64,000 bases of DNA from Acinetobacter sp. C32I (GTDB lineage Bacteria; Pseudomonadota; Gammaproteobacteria; Pseudomonadales; Moraxellaceae): the NCBI RefSeq assembly GCF_023702715.1, contig NZ_CP098480.1, forward strand, positions 2,170,001 to 2,234,000, written 5' to 3'. How positions within the stretch are numbered: the first letter of the stretch is position 1; every line of letters starts with the position of its first letter. The notes under the pieces were generated by a model, which worked only from the letters and a program-made list of their open reading frames with translations, did no database searches and had not been told where the DNA came from. Below are positions 31,399 to 40,364 of the stretch, in pieces. The translations under genes and the position numbers were made by a program.

Positions 31399-32176
31399 TA
31401 ATATATGATGAACTTGAAAAGAAGAAATAGCCATGTTGTTTTTTCCTAATTATTTATTTTCTATTTTTTATTTAATATCACATAAAAATAATTGCCATGC
31501 ATCACTCAATTGCGCTTCATCTAAAGCTTTCTTAAGTTCATCAGACATAAAAATTGAGTCATCTAATTCTGGGTCTTGCCATAAATCGACATCACATGTT
31601 GTAGCTTCATTAGCTAAGGTTACCGCATAATCGGCATAATCAGCATGGTATAAACTGAAAAGTTGATAATTTTCATGTTTAGTGTATGAGCGTTTATCTA
31701 GTTCTTCTGTGCAATATTCAGGACGTAAATAACTTCTTAACTCAGTAATATTGAAAAAATAATAGGTTTGATCATTCACCAACTCATTGAGTTGAATATC
31801 AAAAAAAGATAAGGGATAAAGTGTGCTTTCGCCTAAGCGAAACTTTTTCAGTACATTGGCGCACTCTTCAGTAAGGATAACAAAGCCATCTTGGGTACGA
31901 AAAAAACTAGGTAGTTTCACTGTTTTGCCAAAACCATGTGCATATAAAATAGTTGGAGCATTTTCTGGTAATATCTTTTCAGCTAGGTGATATCTTTTAA
32001 TTATTTCTATGCTCTTTTGAGTCATTTCATTTTTTTGCTCTTTTTCCTCTGCCGTTGCTCCCACTTTATTTAGTTTATTAAACTCTGGATAGTCAAATAG
32101 TCCAGGAAAAGTTAACTCAAATACCCGATAATTTTCATCAAACATTATTGTTGTTGTCCATACATTATTAGACATA
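31399..32176 (-). repeat. tandem duplication, copy 2
   Basis: Second unit of the 0.78-kb direct repeat. Its last 338 bp are identical by eye to copy 1, while the central part of the gene has many substitutions. Confidence 0.85.
31468..32175 (-). CDS. Imm11/DUF1629-like protein, copy 2
   Basis: 235 residues, the paralogue of the preceding gene. It has the same N-terminal part (MSNNVWTTTIMFDENYRVFE onward) and the same C-terminal block DVDLWQDPELDDSIFMSDELKKAL. It differs in the middle (RSYLRPEYCTEELDKRSYTK against RNFFYPEYSTEELIKYRNTR). Both the identical and the divergent part stay in frame, so both copies look functional. An immunity role is inferred from the weak Imm11 resemblance and the tandem-paralogue habit of immunity genes. 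Confidence 0.6.
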   Translation of the reverse strand: MSNNVWTTTIMFDENYRVFELTFPGLFDYPEFNKLNKVGATAEEKEQKNEMTQKSIEIIKRYHLAEKILPENAPTILYAHGFGKTVKLPSFFRTQDGFVILTEECANVLKKFRLGESTLYPLSFFDIQLNELVNDQTYYFFNITELRSYLRPEYCTEELDKRSYTKHENYQLFSLYHADYADYAVTLANEATTCDVDLWQDPELDDSIFMSDELKKALDEAQLSDAWQLFLCDIK

Positions 32177-32411
32177 TTTTCCTCTTGTAAGTTTTAGTAA
32201 AGTTAGATCTGAGATATTAACATTAAGCATATTTTTTATAAGTGAAATTTCTAATCCTGCGACATAATTTTTCGCATAAAACAATCACAATACAAGCTCA
32301 ATCATTCTCTTCACCGTTAAATTCAAATGCCTCCATTGCATCCATAATTTTTTTCAAATTTCTCTATTAATAATTATCAAATCTAAAAAATAATATAAGC
32401 TGTAGCATTTT

Positions 32412-32981
32412 CTAGCCTCTATTAGTACCAAACAGTACCCCCACCAACCATCCCTCCAACAACTTCCCTTTATCCACTTTATGACCACTCAACAACTGCA
32501 CCATTACCCCATCCACCACAAACAAGAACATCTGTGCATCTGCTTTGGCAGCTTTGATATCCATCCTTACCAACAACATATAAATTTCACGAATCAGCCA
32601 GTTTCGGTACTCCACCACCATCTCATACGCCTTTGGATAACGGGTTTTAATTTCAAAAACTGCCCGAAACAATAAATGGTACATCCCTTCTACATCGGCA
32701 TGCAGAAAGAAAATCCGTTTCAGCTTTTCACGCCCTGATAGATGTTTATTGGCATACAGAATCGAACGGACTTCTTTCTTCAGTGCCGTTCTCTGCAAGC
32801 TTAGCGTCATTTCAACCAAATGTTCTTTGGAGTGAAAGTATTTATAAAAGGTGCCTTTGGCAATTTGTGACGCATCAATAATCAGGTCGACCCCAACATG
32901 ATGAAATCCATCTTGGTTAAACAGCGTTTGCGAGGTATCCAAGACTTTTTGAGCACGATAAGTCAAAGCAAAAGGTGGCAT
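32412..32981 (-). CDS. TetR-family transcriptional regulator
   Basis: 189 residues from the ATG at 32981. The N-terminal helix-turn-helix is clear (VLDTSQTLFNQDGFHHVGVD, followed by GTFYKYFHSKEHLVE). The rest is an all-helical ligand domain. The shorter start was chosen because family members begin about ten residues before the first helix and a GGAA ribosome site precedes it; the longer form to 33065 adds an unrelated leader. There is no obvious divergent target gene: the next 600 bp are non-coding. The ligand is unknown. Confidence 0.85.
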   Translation of the reverse strand: MPPFALTYRAQKVLDTSQTLFNQDGFHHVGVDLIIDASQIAKGTFYKYFHSKEHLVEMTLSLQRTALKKEVRSILYANKHLSGREKLKRIFFLHADVEGMYHLLFRAVFEIKTRYPKAYEMVVEYRNWLIREIYMLLVRMDIKAAKADAQMFLFVVDGVMVQLLSGHKVDKGKLLEGWLVGVLFGTNRG

Positions 32982-33590
32982 ATCATTTCCATGATTGAAT
33001 AATTTTTTGTTGTTGCTTAACCCGATCAAGCAGCCATTTATGCTGCAATGAGCAAAAAAAGGCATGCAAAGACCCGATAAGACGGCCTAAGCACATCTCA
33101 AGTTTTATTGTTGATATGATTTTTTAGTCGTGACAAAGCAGCGCTTGAAAAGCCTAAAGGCAATCAAACGGCGTCAAAGACTAATTGAGAAAAATAAAAA
33201 TACAGTGCATGGCCAACTCCTACAAAATTCGGAACGCTGCCAAGACATAAAGATTATGGTGGCAGGGAGAAAGAGGGTTGACAGACTGAACCTAAGAATC
33301 AGCACGCCCAAAGGCGTCCCCCTTTCGCCCTACCGCTACAAAAGAGGGACGAACAAGTCTACATCAAAAAAACAAGGTTTTTCAATGCACTTAGGAAACG
33401 GTCTGTCAAAACCGGCTGGCGATGTAGGCCAGCGCTTAAAGAATAAGCGGTGGGTTTAAGGGTGTCAACGTTACACTTTGGGCCAAAGTAATTTTATTAT
33501 TATATTTCAATTAATTAAATTATTTATTATTTTTAAATTATGATATAAATGTATTTTAATAATCAGCCAATTGGCTTAAAGCATCCTGCT
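32982..33590. other. 609-bp non-coding region with structured core
   Basis: No credible protein gene. An open frame at 33130-33459 is rejected as coding: its composition is basic and low-complexity and it runs through strong stem-loops. The core 33278-33448 is a likely structured RNA, listed separately. A short palindrome ACTTTGG-G-CCAAAGT at 33475-33489 resembles the hairpin at 63119-63144. Confidence 0.5.
33278..33448 (+). ncRNA. candidate structured RNA, possibly C4-antisense-like
   Basis: The closing stem pairs TTGACAGAC (33278-33286) with GTCTGTCAA (33401-33409), continues after a small internal loop as CCTAAG (33291-33296) with CTTAGG (33390-33395), and encloses the hairpin ACGCC-CAAA-GGCGT. 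Two further hairpins follow: GCTGGC / GCCAGC (33415-33433) and GCTTA / TAAGC (33434-33448). Distant pairing with internal hairpins recalls phage-derived C4 or CI-type antisense RNAs, but that family assignment is only a guess. The strand is uncertain because the complement folds equally well. Confidence 0.4.
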
Positions 33591-34082
33591 TTAAGCGACT
33601 TCAGTTTGCCCCACTTGGTGATAAGCACGATTAAAATAAACCAAGCTTTGATCATGTCCACTTTGTTGAACCGCCACGATCCGACAAATAAAAATCGTAT
33701 GCGTTCCCACTTCCTGAATTTGATCAATCTCGCAATCGAAATTCACCAAAGCATCATCCAAAACAGGCGCACCTGTTTCCAACTCTGACCAAGCACCGTG
33801 TTTAAAACGTTCTTCTGGACTCAATTTAGACGAAAAGGCTTTAGAAATATGTTGATGATCTGCGCTTAACACATTCACGCTTAAGATTTTATTGTCAACG
33901 AAATGCACATGCGAACTCGATGCCCGATTCATACACACCAATAAAGTCGGAGGCGTATCAGTGACGCTACATACAGCAGATGCAGTAAAGCCATAACGAC
34001 CAGACATGCCTGTGGTGGTAATCACACTGACTGCACTGGTGAGTAAAGACATTGCATCTCTAAAATCTGTTGCTTCAACCAT
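33591..34082 (-). CDS. flavin reductase family protein
   Basis: 163 residues. This is a split-barrel FMN-binding reductase of the HpaC/flavin reductase class (DFRDAMSLLTSAVSVITT, GFTASAVCSVTDTPPTLLVC, NVLSADHQHISKAFSS, DCEIDQIQEVGTHTIFI). Such enzymes use NAD(P)H to supply reduced FMN or FAD to a monooxygenase. The start is the ATG at 34082, which has GAGG 9 nt upstream. It lies 87 bp downstream of mesD on the same strand. That suggests it feeds reduced flavin to the oxygen-dependent MesX/MesD system; this is inference. Confidence 0.85.
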   Translation of the reverse strand: MVEATDFRDAMSLLTSAVSVITTTGMSGRYGFTASAVCSVTDTPPTLLVCMNRASSSHVHFVDNKILSVNVLSADHQHISKAFSSKLSPEERFKHGAWSELETGAPVLDDALVNFDCEIDQIQEVGTHTIFICRIVAVQQSGHDQSLVYFNRAYHQVGQTEVA

Positions 34083-34169
34083 CACTTTATACCTCAATTA
34101 AACCCGAGCTTTGCATTGGTATCAAGGGCGCACATACTCGCCCTTTCAACCTCACAACATCAGTGCATT

Positions 34170-35201
34170 TTAGCCTTGCAGTTCTCGACGAACAATTTCC
34201 GCACCTGCACTTAATGCATTCAGCTTGCCACGCGCAACATCACGCGCCAAAGGTGCCATACCACAGTTGGTTGATGGATACAGCTTATCTGCATCGACAA
34301 ACTGAAGTGCTTTACGTAAGGTATCGGCAACTTCTTCTGGCGTTTCCACCGTGTTGCTCGCCACGTCAATCGCACCGACCATCACCTTTTTACCGCGAAT
34401 CAATTCAATTAGATCCATCGGCACACGCGAGTTGTGACATTCGAGCGAGATGATATCAAGTTTTGACTGCTGTAGCTTTGGAAAAGCCTCTTCATATTGA
34501 CGCCATTCTGAACCAAGGGTCTTTTTCCAGTCGGTATTGGCTTTAATGCCATAACCATAGCAAATGTGCACCGCAGTTTCACACTTCAAACCTTCAAGCG
34601 CACGCTCTAAAGTCGCCACACCCCAGTCATTCACTTCATCAAAGAACACATTAAAAGCAGGTTCATCGAACTGGATAATATCCACGCCAGCTGCTTCTAA
34701 CTCTTTCGCTTCTTCATTCAGGATTTTGGCAAATTCCCATGCCAATTTTTCACGACTTTTATAATGTGCATCGTACAACGTATCAATCATGGTCATTGGC
34801 CCTGGCAACGCCCATTTGATTGGTTGATTGGTTTGCTGACGTAAAAACTTGGCATCTTCAACAAAAACAGGCTTTTGACGCGATACCGCACCCACAACAG
34901 TCGGAACACTGGCATCATAACGATTACGGATGCGCACCGTCTCGCGTTTCTCAAAATCAACACCGGTAAGATGCTCAATAAATGTCGTCACAAAATGCTG
35001 ACGGGTTTGCTCGCCATCACTGACAATATCAATGCCCGCCACTTGCTGTTCATGCAAAGACAAACGTAAAGCATCCTGTTTACCTTCTATCAGACCCTGC
35101 TCTTGCAGTTTCCACGGCGACCAAAGCTTTTCAGGCTCTGCCAACCAAGACGGTTTCGGTAAGCTACCCGCAGTCGACGTTGGTAATAATCTTTTCATCA
35201 T
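34170..35201 (-). CDS. mesD: folate-independent methionine synthase MesD
   Basis: 343 residues, corresponding only to the catalytic C-terminal barrel of MetE (which is about 750 residues) and lacking the folate-binding half. Zinc and homocysteine ligands are in place: His and Cys in AVHICYGYG (about 212-214), Glu in ISLECHNSR and Cys in STNCGMAPL (about 313). Aerobic-bacterial enzymes of this type next to a DUF1852 gene are the MesD family, shown genetically to make methionine without methyl-folate or cobalamin and to need DUF1852 protein and oxygen. The start is the ATG at 35201 with AGGT 5 nt upstream. It lies 24 bp after mesX. Confidence 0.88.
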   Translation of the reverse strand: MMKRLLPTSTAGSLPKPSWLAEPEKLWSPWKLQEQGLIEGKQDALRLSLHEQQVAGIDIVSDGEQTRQHFVTTFIEHLTGVDFEKRETVRIRNRYDASVPTVVGAVSRQKPVFVEDAKFLRQQTNQPIKWALPGPMTMIDTLYDAHYKSREKLAWEFAKILNEEAKELEAAGVDIIQFDEPAFNVFFDEVNDWGVATLERALEGLKCETAVHICYGYGIKANTDWKKTLGSEWRQYEEAFPKLQQSKLDIISLECHNSRVPMDLIELIRGKKVMVGAIDVASNTVETPEEVADTLRKALQFVDADKLYPSTNCGMAPLARDVARGKLNALSAGAEIVRRELQG

Positions 35202-35225
35202 CAATAACCTTATATTTTCAATAAA

Positions 35226-36239
35226 TTAGTGCGCGTAACTTTTTTGCGAGTTGCTTTGTGCTGCATAATTGGCAGACCACTGTTCCAGAATGTTTTGATA
35301 AGGTTTGATAAATTGTTCTTCAACAAATTTGCCTTGTTCAATCGCCAAACGACTACGTTCTTCGCGGTCATATACAATGCGAGTCAGTGAATAATCTTGG
35401 TTGCTCAAACTTGGTTGATACGATTTGCCTGCCACTGAATTAGCATTGTAAATTTCAGGACGATAAATCTTCTGGAAGCTTTCCATGGTGCTGATGGTGC
35501 TGATCAATTCCAGATTGCTGTAATCCGCCAACAAATCACCAGAGAAATAGAAGGCCAACGGCGCAACACTATTTGGTGGCATGAAATAACGCACTTTTAA
35601 GCCCATTTTCTGGAAATACTCATCCGTTAATGAATATTCATCTTGCAGATATTCCGTACCCAATACTGGATGTTGATTTTCAGTACGTTGATAGACCTTG
35701 CTGCTAGAAACACTGAGGCAGATCACAGGCGGTTTTTTAAAGTTTGCCTTATAAGTCTCTGACTCAATAAAGCTCTTAAACAAGTTGCCATGTAAGTCGC
35801 CGAAGTTCTCTGGTGTGCTAAATCCAGACTGATTTTTATTATGCTCAAGCAATAGCACACTGAAATCATAATCACGCACATAAGAAGAGAAGTTGTTACC
35901 AACAATACCTTCAATACGCTCATTGGTTTTTTTATCAACAATATTGGTTTTTAAAATTTCAATCAAAGGCAATGCATTGCTATCAGTGCCCGCTTCAACC
36001 TTCATCTCAACAGAAATAATCTCAAGCTCGACCGCATAACGATCCCCTTCTGGATTATCCCAATGTGCCAAGGTATTGAAACGATTGTCGATCATTTTTA
36101 GGGTATTACGCAGATTTTCTTGGCGGCTTTGACCACGAGCCAAATTGGCAAAGTTGGTTGTAATACGGGTATTTTCTGATGGGTAATAGTTCTCATCAAA
36201 ACGAATACTCTTGATCGTAAAATTAAATGCGCTACTCAT
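35226..36239 (-). CDS. mesX: DUF1852 protein MesX, partner of MesD
   Basis: 337 residues, soluble, matching the DUF1852 family (SAFNFTIKSIRFDENYYPSE, NTRITTNFANLARGQSRQEN, HWDNPEGDRYAVELEI). It is the protein required together with oxygen for MesD activity; its chemistry and the methyl donor are not settled as far as I know. It is the first gene of a three-gene unit mesX-mesD-flavin reductase. A GGATTAAA ribosome site precedes the ATG. A promoter and a MetR-type palindrome lie upstream. Confidence 0.88.
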   Translation of the reverse strand: MSSAFNFTIKSIRFDENYYPSENTRITTNFANLARGQSRQENLRNTLKMIDNRFNTLAHWDNPEGDRYAVELEIISVEMKVEAGTDSNALPLIEILKTNIVDKKTNERIEGIVGNNFSSYVRDYDFSVLLLEHNKNQSGFSTPENFGDLHGNLFKSFIESETYKANFKKPPVICLSVSSSKVYQRTENQHPVLGTEYLQDEYSLTDEYFQKMGLKVRYFMPPNSVAPLAFYFSGDLLADYSNLELISTISTMESFQKIYRPEIYNANSVAGKSYQPSLSNQDYSLTRIVYDREERSRLAIEQGKFVEEQFIKPYQNILEQWSANYAAQSNSQKSYAH

Positions 36240-36280
36240 TTTAATCCGCCACCCTAATTTCTAAGATAAATCTGAATTTC

Positions 36281-36308
36281 TGTATAGAGTGATTTATACC
36301 GTAATCAA
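36281..36308 (-). promoter_or_regulatory. mesX promoter
   Basis: Minus-strand -35 TTGATT (36303-36308) and -10 TATACA (36281-36286) with 16-bp spacing, about 40 bp before the mesX start. Confidence 0.6.
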
Positions 36309-36343
36309 GAGATGAATAAAAATGATTTAATCTAAGTCGAAAA

Positions 36344-36356
36344 TGAATGAAATTCA
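36344..36356. promoter_or_regulatory. candidate MetR box
   Basis: TGAATGAAATTCA fits the MetR consensus TGAANNNNNTTCA exactly. It lies 36 bp upstream of the mesX -35 box, a normal place for an activator site. The assignment rests on the motif and on the methionine function of the operon. Confidence 0.45.
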
Positions 36357-36858
36357 CTTTAATAAATTTACTGAGATGAAAATGGCTCAGCTTCCTCGGT
36401 TAATGACCCATAGAAAGATGAATATCGCTCAGGGGATTTTGGACTGATCTGGATAACGTATGGGGTGCATGCAAATCATACCAAGCGGCATTGCGCTCTC
36501 TTCGATTACATCACTCATTGATGCTTAACTGCGCATTTTGTTATTATCTAAATCATCCTATTTGGTCAAATAGTGACTGATCTCTCTAAACCATAAGTCT
36601 AAGATTTACTAGAACTTTCTACATTTTTCACACAATAAATCATCAAAGTCGGCTTGATTTGTACATTTTGAAACATTAGTTCAACCAAAATACCGTCTAA
36701 ATTAAAGTAAAATTCATGAACTAACTTCTTCAACATCAGTGCGAAGGCGATCCCTTGCCATGCTGATGTGCCTTTATTGCGCCTGTAACATCATTTAAAT
36801 TCTTTCTCTCTATGTCGCTTTTGATATGGAGCGTCATTTAATTTTTAAGGTAAATTGA
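36357..36858. other. intergenic region mesX/mqo with leader hairpin
   Basis: About 500 bp without a gene. It holds the mqo promoter, which I cannot place firmly. An imperfect hairpin with arms ACATCAG (36733-36739) and CTGATGT (36763-36769) and an inner GGC/GCC pairing lies about 90 bp ahead of mqo and may belong to its mRNA leader. Nothing else is seen. Confidence 0.4.
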
Positions 36859-38499
36859 ATGAAAAAATTTTGGAAATATTTATTAGTACTGCTCGTGGTA
36901 CTAATTATTATTGCAATTGCCTTTCTTTTTAGACCAGTTGCGTCTAAGGCAATTAAAACCACCAGTAACGAACCAACTGTCGATGTTGTACTCATCGGCG
37001 GCGGGATCATGAGTGCTACTTTAGGTACTTATCTCAACGAATTACAACCCGACTGGAACATCCGCATGTATGAACGTCTTGATGCTGTTGCACAAGAAAG
37101 TTCAAACGGTTTTAACAACGCGGGTACAGGCCACTCAGGCTTTATGGAAATGAACTATACCGAAGAAAAAGACGGTAAAATGGACATTTCTAAAGCTGTA
37201 AACGTGGCAGGTCAGTTTGAAATTGCCAAACAGTTCTGGGCATACCAAGTGAAGCAAGGTGTACTTGAAACACCAAATACCTTCATTAACCCAGTACCAC
37301 ACATTGCTTTCGTATGGGGCGATAACGTGAATTTCATGGAAAAGCGTTATGCTGCCATGGTTCAAAACCCGTTATTCGCTGGTATGAAAATGAGTGAGGA
37401 CAAAGCTGAAATTCAACAATGGGCACCATTGGTGATGGACGGTCGTGATCCTCAACAAAAAGTGGCTGCAACTCGTATGGATGTTGGTTCTGACGTGAAC
37501 TACGGTGCAATCACCAAGCAGTTGATTGGCAACCTTGAAAAGAGTCCAAACTTCAAACTCAGCACTTCAACTGAAGTGACGGGTATCAGCAAAAACGACG
37601 ACAACACGTGGTCTGTGGCTTTCAAAGATTTGAAATCTGGCAAAGTTGATCATGTGAAAACACGTTTTGTGTTTATTGGTGCGGGCGGTGCTGCAATTAA
37701 ATTATTGCAAATGACTGGCTTACCAGAAGCACAACAATATGCTGGCTTCCCTGTGGGTGGTGAGTTCCTTGTAACTGACAATCCTGCGGTAACAGCAAAA
37801 CACACTGCTAAAGTGTATGGTCGTGCTGATCTTGGCGCGCCTCCGATGTCTGTGCCACATATCGATACTCGTTATATCGACGGTAAAAAATATGTGTTGT
37901 TTGGCCCATTCGCAACTTATTCAAACAAGTTCCTGAAAAATGGTTCACAGCTTGATTTGCTTGCATCGACCAACAAAAACAACGTGTTGCCTATGGCTGC
38001 AATTGGTCTACAAAATGCTGATCTTGTTCAGTATCTGGTAAGCCAAGTATTGATGTCTGATGCAGATCGTTTCAATGAGTTGAAAAAATACTACCCTGAA
38101 GCTGATCCAAAAGACTGGCATTTACAGCAAGGTGGTCAACGCGTTCAGATCATCAAGAAAGAGCCAGGCAAACCTGCTAAATTGCAATTCGGTACAGAAA
38201 TCTTTGCATCTAAAGATAAGTCTGTAACGGCATTGTTAGGTGCTTCTCCGGGTGCATCTACATCACCTTACATCATGCTTAACTTGCTTGAAAAAGCTTT
38301 CCCTGAGCAAACCAAAGGTGTATGGAATGCTAAGTTACATGAAATCGTACGTTCTTATGGTAAAGACCTTTCAACCGATCCAGCGTTGTTAGATCAAATC
38401 CGTCAGTACTCAAGTTCAACTTTGGGCTTGAACTATACGACTCCTGCTAACTTGGTTCCTGCCAAGAAAGTCGAAAAAGCGGAAGCTGTTGCTCAATAA
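36859..38499 (+). CDS. mqo: malate:quinone oxidoreductase
   Basis: 546 residues. This FAD-dependent peripheral or anchored membrane enzyme oxidises malate to oxaloacetate and passes electrons to quinone, serving both the TCA cycle and the respiratory chain. A hydrophobic N-terminal helix (about 7-27) precedes the FAD-binding [19 protein letters not shown]. Further signatures are [27 protein letters not shown] and [19 protein letters not shown]. The N-terminal anchor is longer than in E. coli Mqo. It has its own terminator, so it is monocistronic. Confidence 0.95.
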   Translation: MKKFWKYLLVLLVVLIIIAIAFLFRPVASKAIKTTSNEPTVDVVLIGGGIMSATLGTYLNELQPDWNIRMYERLDAVAQESSNGFNNAGTGHSGFMEMNYTEEKDGKMDISKAVNVAGQFEIAKQFWAYQVKQGVLETPNTFINPVPHIAFVWGDNVNFMEKRYAAMVQNPLFAGMKMSEDKAEIQQWAPLVMDGRDPQQKVAATRMDVGSDVNYGAITKQLIGNLEKSPNFKLSTSTEVTGISKNDDNTWSVAFKDLKSGKVDHVKTRFVFIGAGGAAIKLLQMTGLPEAQQYAGFPVGGEFLVTDNPAVTAKHTAKVYGRADLGAPPMSVPHIDTRYIDGKKYVLFGPFATYSNKFLKNGSQLDLLASTNKNNVLPMAAIGLQNADLVQYLVSQVLMSDADRFNELKKYYPEADPKDWHLQQGGQRVQIIKKEPGKPAKLQFGTEIFASKDKSVTALLGASPGASTSPYIMLNLLEKAFPEQTKGVWNAKLHEIVRSYGKDLSTDPALLDQIRQYSSSTLGLNYTTPANLVPAKKVEKAEAVAQ

Positions 38500-38516
38500 G
38501 TAACGCTAAGCACATC

Positions 38517-38548
38517 AAAAAGGGAGGAGTTTCAGCTCTTCCCTTTTT
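38517..38548 (+). terminator. terminator after mqo
   Basis: Stem AAAAAGGGAGGAG / CTCTTCCCTTTTT with one G-T pair, followed by T-rich sequence. Confidence 0.85.
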
Positions 38549-38578
38549 CTTTATTTGTATGTTTCAAATCTACGCCTT

Positions 38579-39820
38579 ATGTCTTCTGCTGTACCTCATT
38601 CTGCTTTTGCTGCATTTGCCAGTCGTGACTTTAAGTTATTGACCGTCAATCAATGCTGCCTAACGTTTGCGGTGCTGATTCAAGAAGTGCTGGTGGCCTT
38701 TCATCTCTATCAAATCACCAAGAATCCGCTCATTCTCGGCTTGGTCGGAATCATGGATTTCTTGCCTTTCCTCGCCCTGTCTTTATGGGGAGGTTATATT
38801 GCTGACCGCTTTAATCGGCAGCGTATTTTGCAAATCAGTTTTAGCTTTGCCATTCCCCTGTCGATTGGCTTATGGATCTGCTTTGACCTGTATAATACCC
38901 AGACGCTCAGTGCCAATGTCTTGCTGATTGCAACTTTCAGTATTCTGTTTTTATTTGGCTGTATTCGCGGTATTTATAGCCCCTGCTTTAATTCTTTACG
39001 TCCTTTTGTCGTCCCTGAACATCATTATACCAATGCAGCGACATGGACCAGCATGTGCTGGCAAGCTTGCGGCATACTAGCACCCATGATGGGCGGTTTC
39101 CTGTTGGCTCATCTCGATTTGGATATTACTTTTGCTGTGATTGTGGCACTTTTTCTGATCGGTAGTATGGCACTGTGGTGCTTGCAGAAACGCGATTTCC
39201 CGCAGCTGCAAACCGAATCGATAACTCAAAGTCTAAAAGACGCACTACAATTTATTTTTAAAACCAAAATTATTTTTTGGGCGATGTTTCTCGATCTCGG
39301 CTCTGTTTTCTTTGGCGGCATCATCGCACTGCTGCCCATTTTTGCCCAAGATATTTTGCATGTCGGTGCCGATGGTTTTGGTCTATTACGCGCTGCGCCT
39401 GCATTTGGTGGCTTGATCATGATGCTGATCTTGGTGCGTTACCCGCCCAAATCCAGACCATGGCAGATCATGCTGATTGCCGTCACAGGCTTTGCACTAT
39501 GTACCTTGTTATTTGCTGTTACCAGACACCTCTATTTTTCCATCGCAGTTCTCATTATTATGGGGGCATGTGACAGCATCAACATAATTATTCGTCAAAC
39601 TATACTGCAATTGATTCCACCCAAAGACATGCTTGGACGTGTCGCTGCCATTAATGGCATCTTTGTCACGTCCAGTAATGAGCTGGGCGCATTGCAGTCC
39701 AGTGTGATGACACGCTTTTTCAGCGTGGTTCCAGCAATGTTGATTGGTGGTTCACTGTCTTTGTTCTGTGTACTACTGACCAAGATCAAAACCAAAGATT
39801 TATTGAAGTTTCGTTTTTAA
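38579..39820 (+). CDS. MFS transporter, EntS/MFS_3-like
   Basis: 413 residues with 12 predicted helices. The A-loop motif GGYIADRFNRQRIL between helices 2 and 3 and the overall order match the MFS_3 branch, which includes the enterobactin exporter EntS. The substrate is unknown. The ATG at 38579 (MSSAVPHSAF) is preferred because an upstream TTG in frame overlaps the end of the mqo terminator region. A small membrane protein gene follows 37 bp downstream and may be cotranscribed. Confidence 0.85.
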   Translation: MSSAVPHSAFAAFASRDFKLLTVNQCCLTFAVLIQEVLVAFHLYQITKNPLILGLVGIMDFLPFLALSLWGGYIADRFNRQRILQISFSFAIPLSIGLWICFDLYNTQTLSANVLLIATFSILFLFGCIRGIYSPCFNSLRPFVVPEHHYTNAATWTSMCWQACGILAPMMGGFLLAHLDLDITFAVIVALFLIGSMALWCLQKRDFPQLQTESITQSLKDALQFIFKTKIIFWAMFLDLGSVFFGGIIALLPIFAQDILHVGADGFGLLRAAPAFGGLIMMLILVRYPPKSRPWQIMLIAVTGFALCTLLFAVTRHLYFSIAVLIIMGACDSINIIIRQTILQLIPPKDMLGRVAAINGIFVTSSNELGALQSSVMTRFFSVVPAMLIGGSLSLFCVLLTKIKTKDLLKFRF

Positions 39821-39857
39821 TCCCCCAACAAACAGCTATTTAAAAAACCAATATCAT

Positions 39858-40313
39858 ATGAAACACACTTTGCCCGCGTCTTCAGGCCTCTCTAAATTTA
39901 TTATTTTTTCCGTCTTTGTATGGCTGGTCCTGCTGTGGCTACAATCGACCTATATTGTGGTGATTGGCGGTCATGCCTATCTGTTTTGGACCTCATTCGG
40001 TCTTTTAATTTTAAATATTCTGAGCTTGCGTCCAAACATCTTAAAGAATCGAATTGCCTTGGCCATCACTGCCGTATTGCTGGTCTATCTAGTGTTTAAC
40101 TCGCTGTTTTGTACCTATCTGATGATTGCCTTCTATTGTATTTTCTACCTCTATTCAGGCGAATATAAAAATAAACGCGCCATTAAGTTGATCAGCCTGT
40201 TTTTGATTATGATCATCTTTGCAATTTATCAAAGCCAGTCTCTGCACGAGCTGAAAAGCCACTATGCCCCTTATGAAACAGGGGAGACTTGGCAAAAATA
40301 CGGCGCCCTATAA
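39858..40313 (+). CDS. small integral membrane protein, unknown function
   Basis: 151 residues with about four hydrophobic helices (FIIFSVFVWLVLLWL, YLFWTSFGLLILNILSL, IALAITAVLLVYLVFNSLF, LISLFLIMIIFAIY). I recognise no family. It follows the MFS gene closely and ends at a bidirectional terminator. The polar C terminus ends YETGETWQKYGAL. Confidence 0.7.
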   Translation: MKHTLPASSGLSKFIIFSVFVWLVLLWLQSTYIVVIGGHAYLFWTSFGLLILNILSLRPNILKNRIALAITAVLLVYLVFNSLFCTYLMIAFYCIFYLYSGEYKNKRAIKLISLFLIMIIFAIYQSQSLHELKSHYAPYETGETWQKYGAL

Positions 40314-40323
40314 TTCAGCACAT

Positions 40324-40354
40324 AAAAAAACCTCACATGACGTGAGGTTTTTTT
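40324..40354. terminator. bidirectional terminator
   Basis: Stem AAAAAAACCTCAC / GTGAGGTTTTTTT with a 5-nt loop between the convergent membrane protein gene and betT2. Confidence 0.9.
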
Positions 40355-40364
40355 ATTGCCACAA

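Noticed and set aside
33130..33459. 109-aa frame with basic, repetitive composition
   Set aside because: It runs through several strong stem-loops, has no ribosome site and no recognisable domain; the region is better explained as structured RNA.
36240..36356. SAM or B12 riboswitch upstream of mesX
   Set aside because: No conserved SAM or cobalamin box and no leader long enough after the predicted promoter (about 35 nt).
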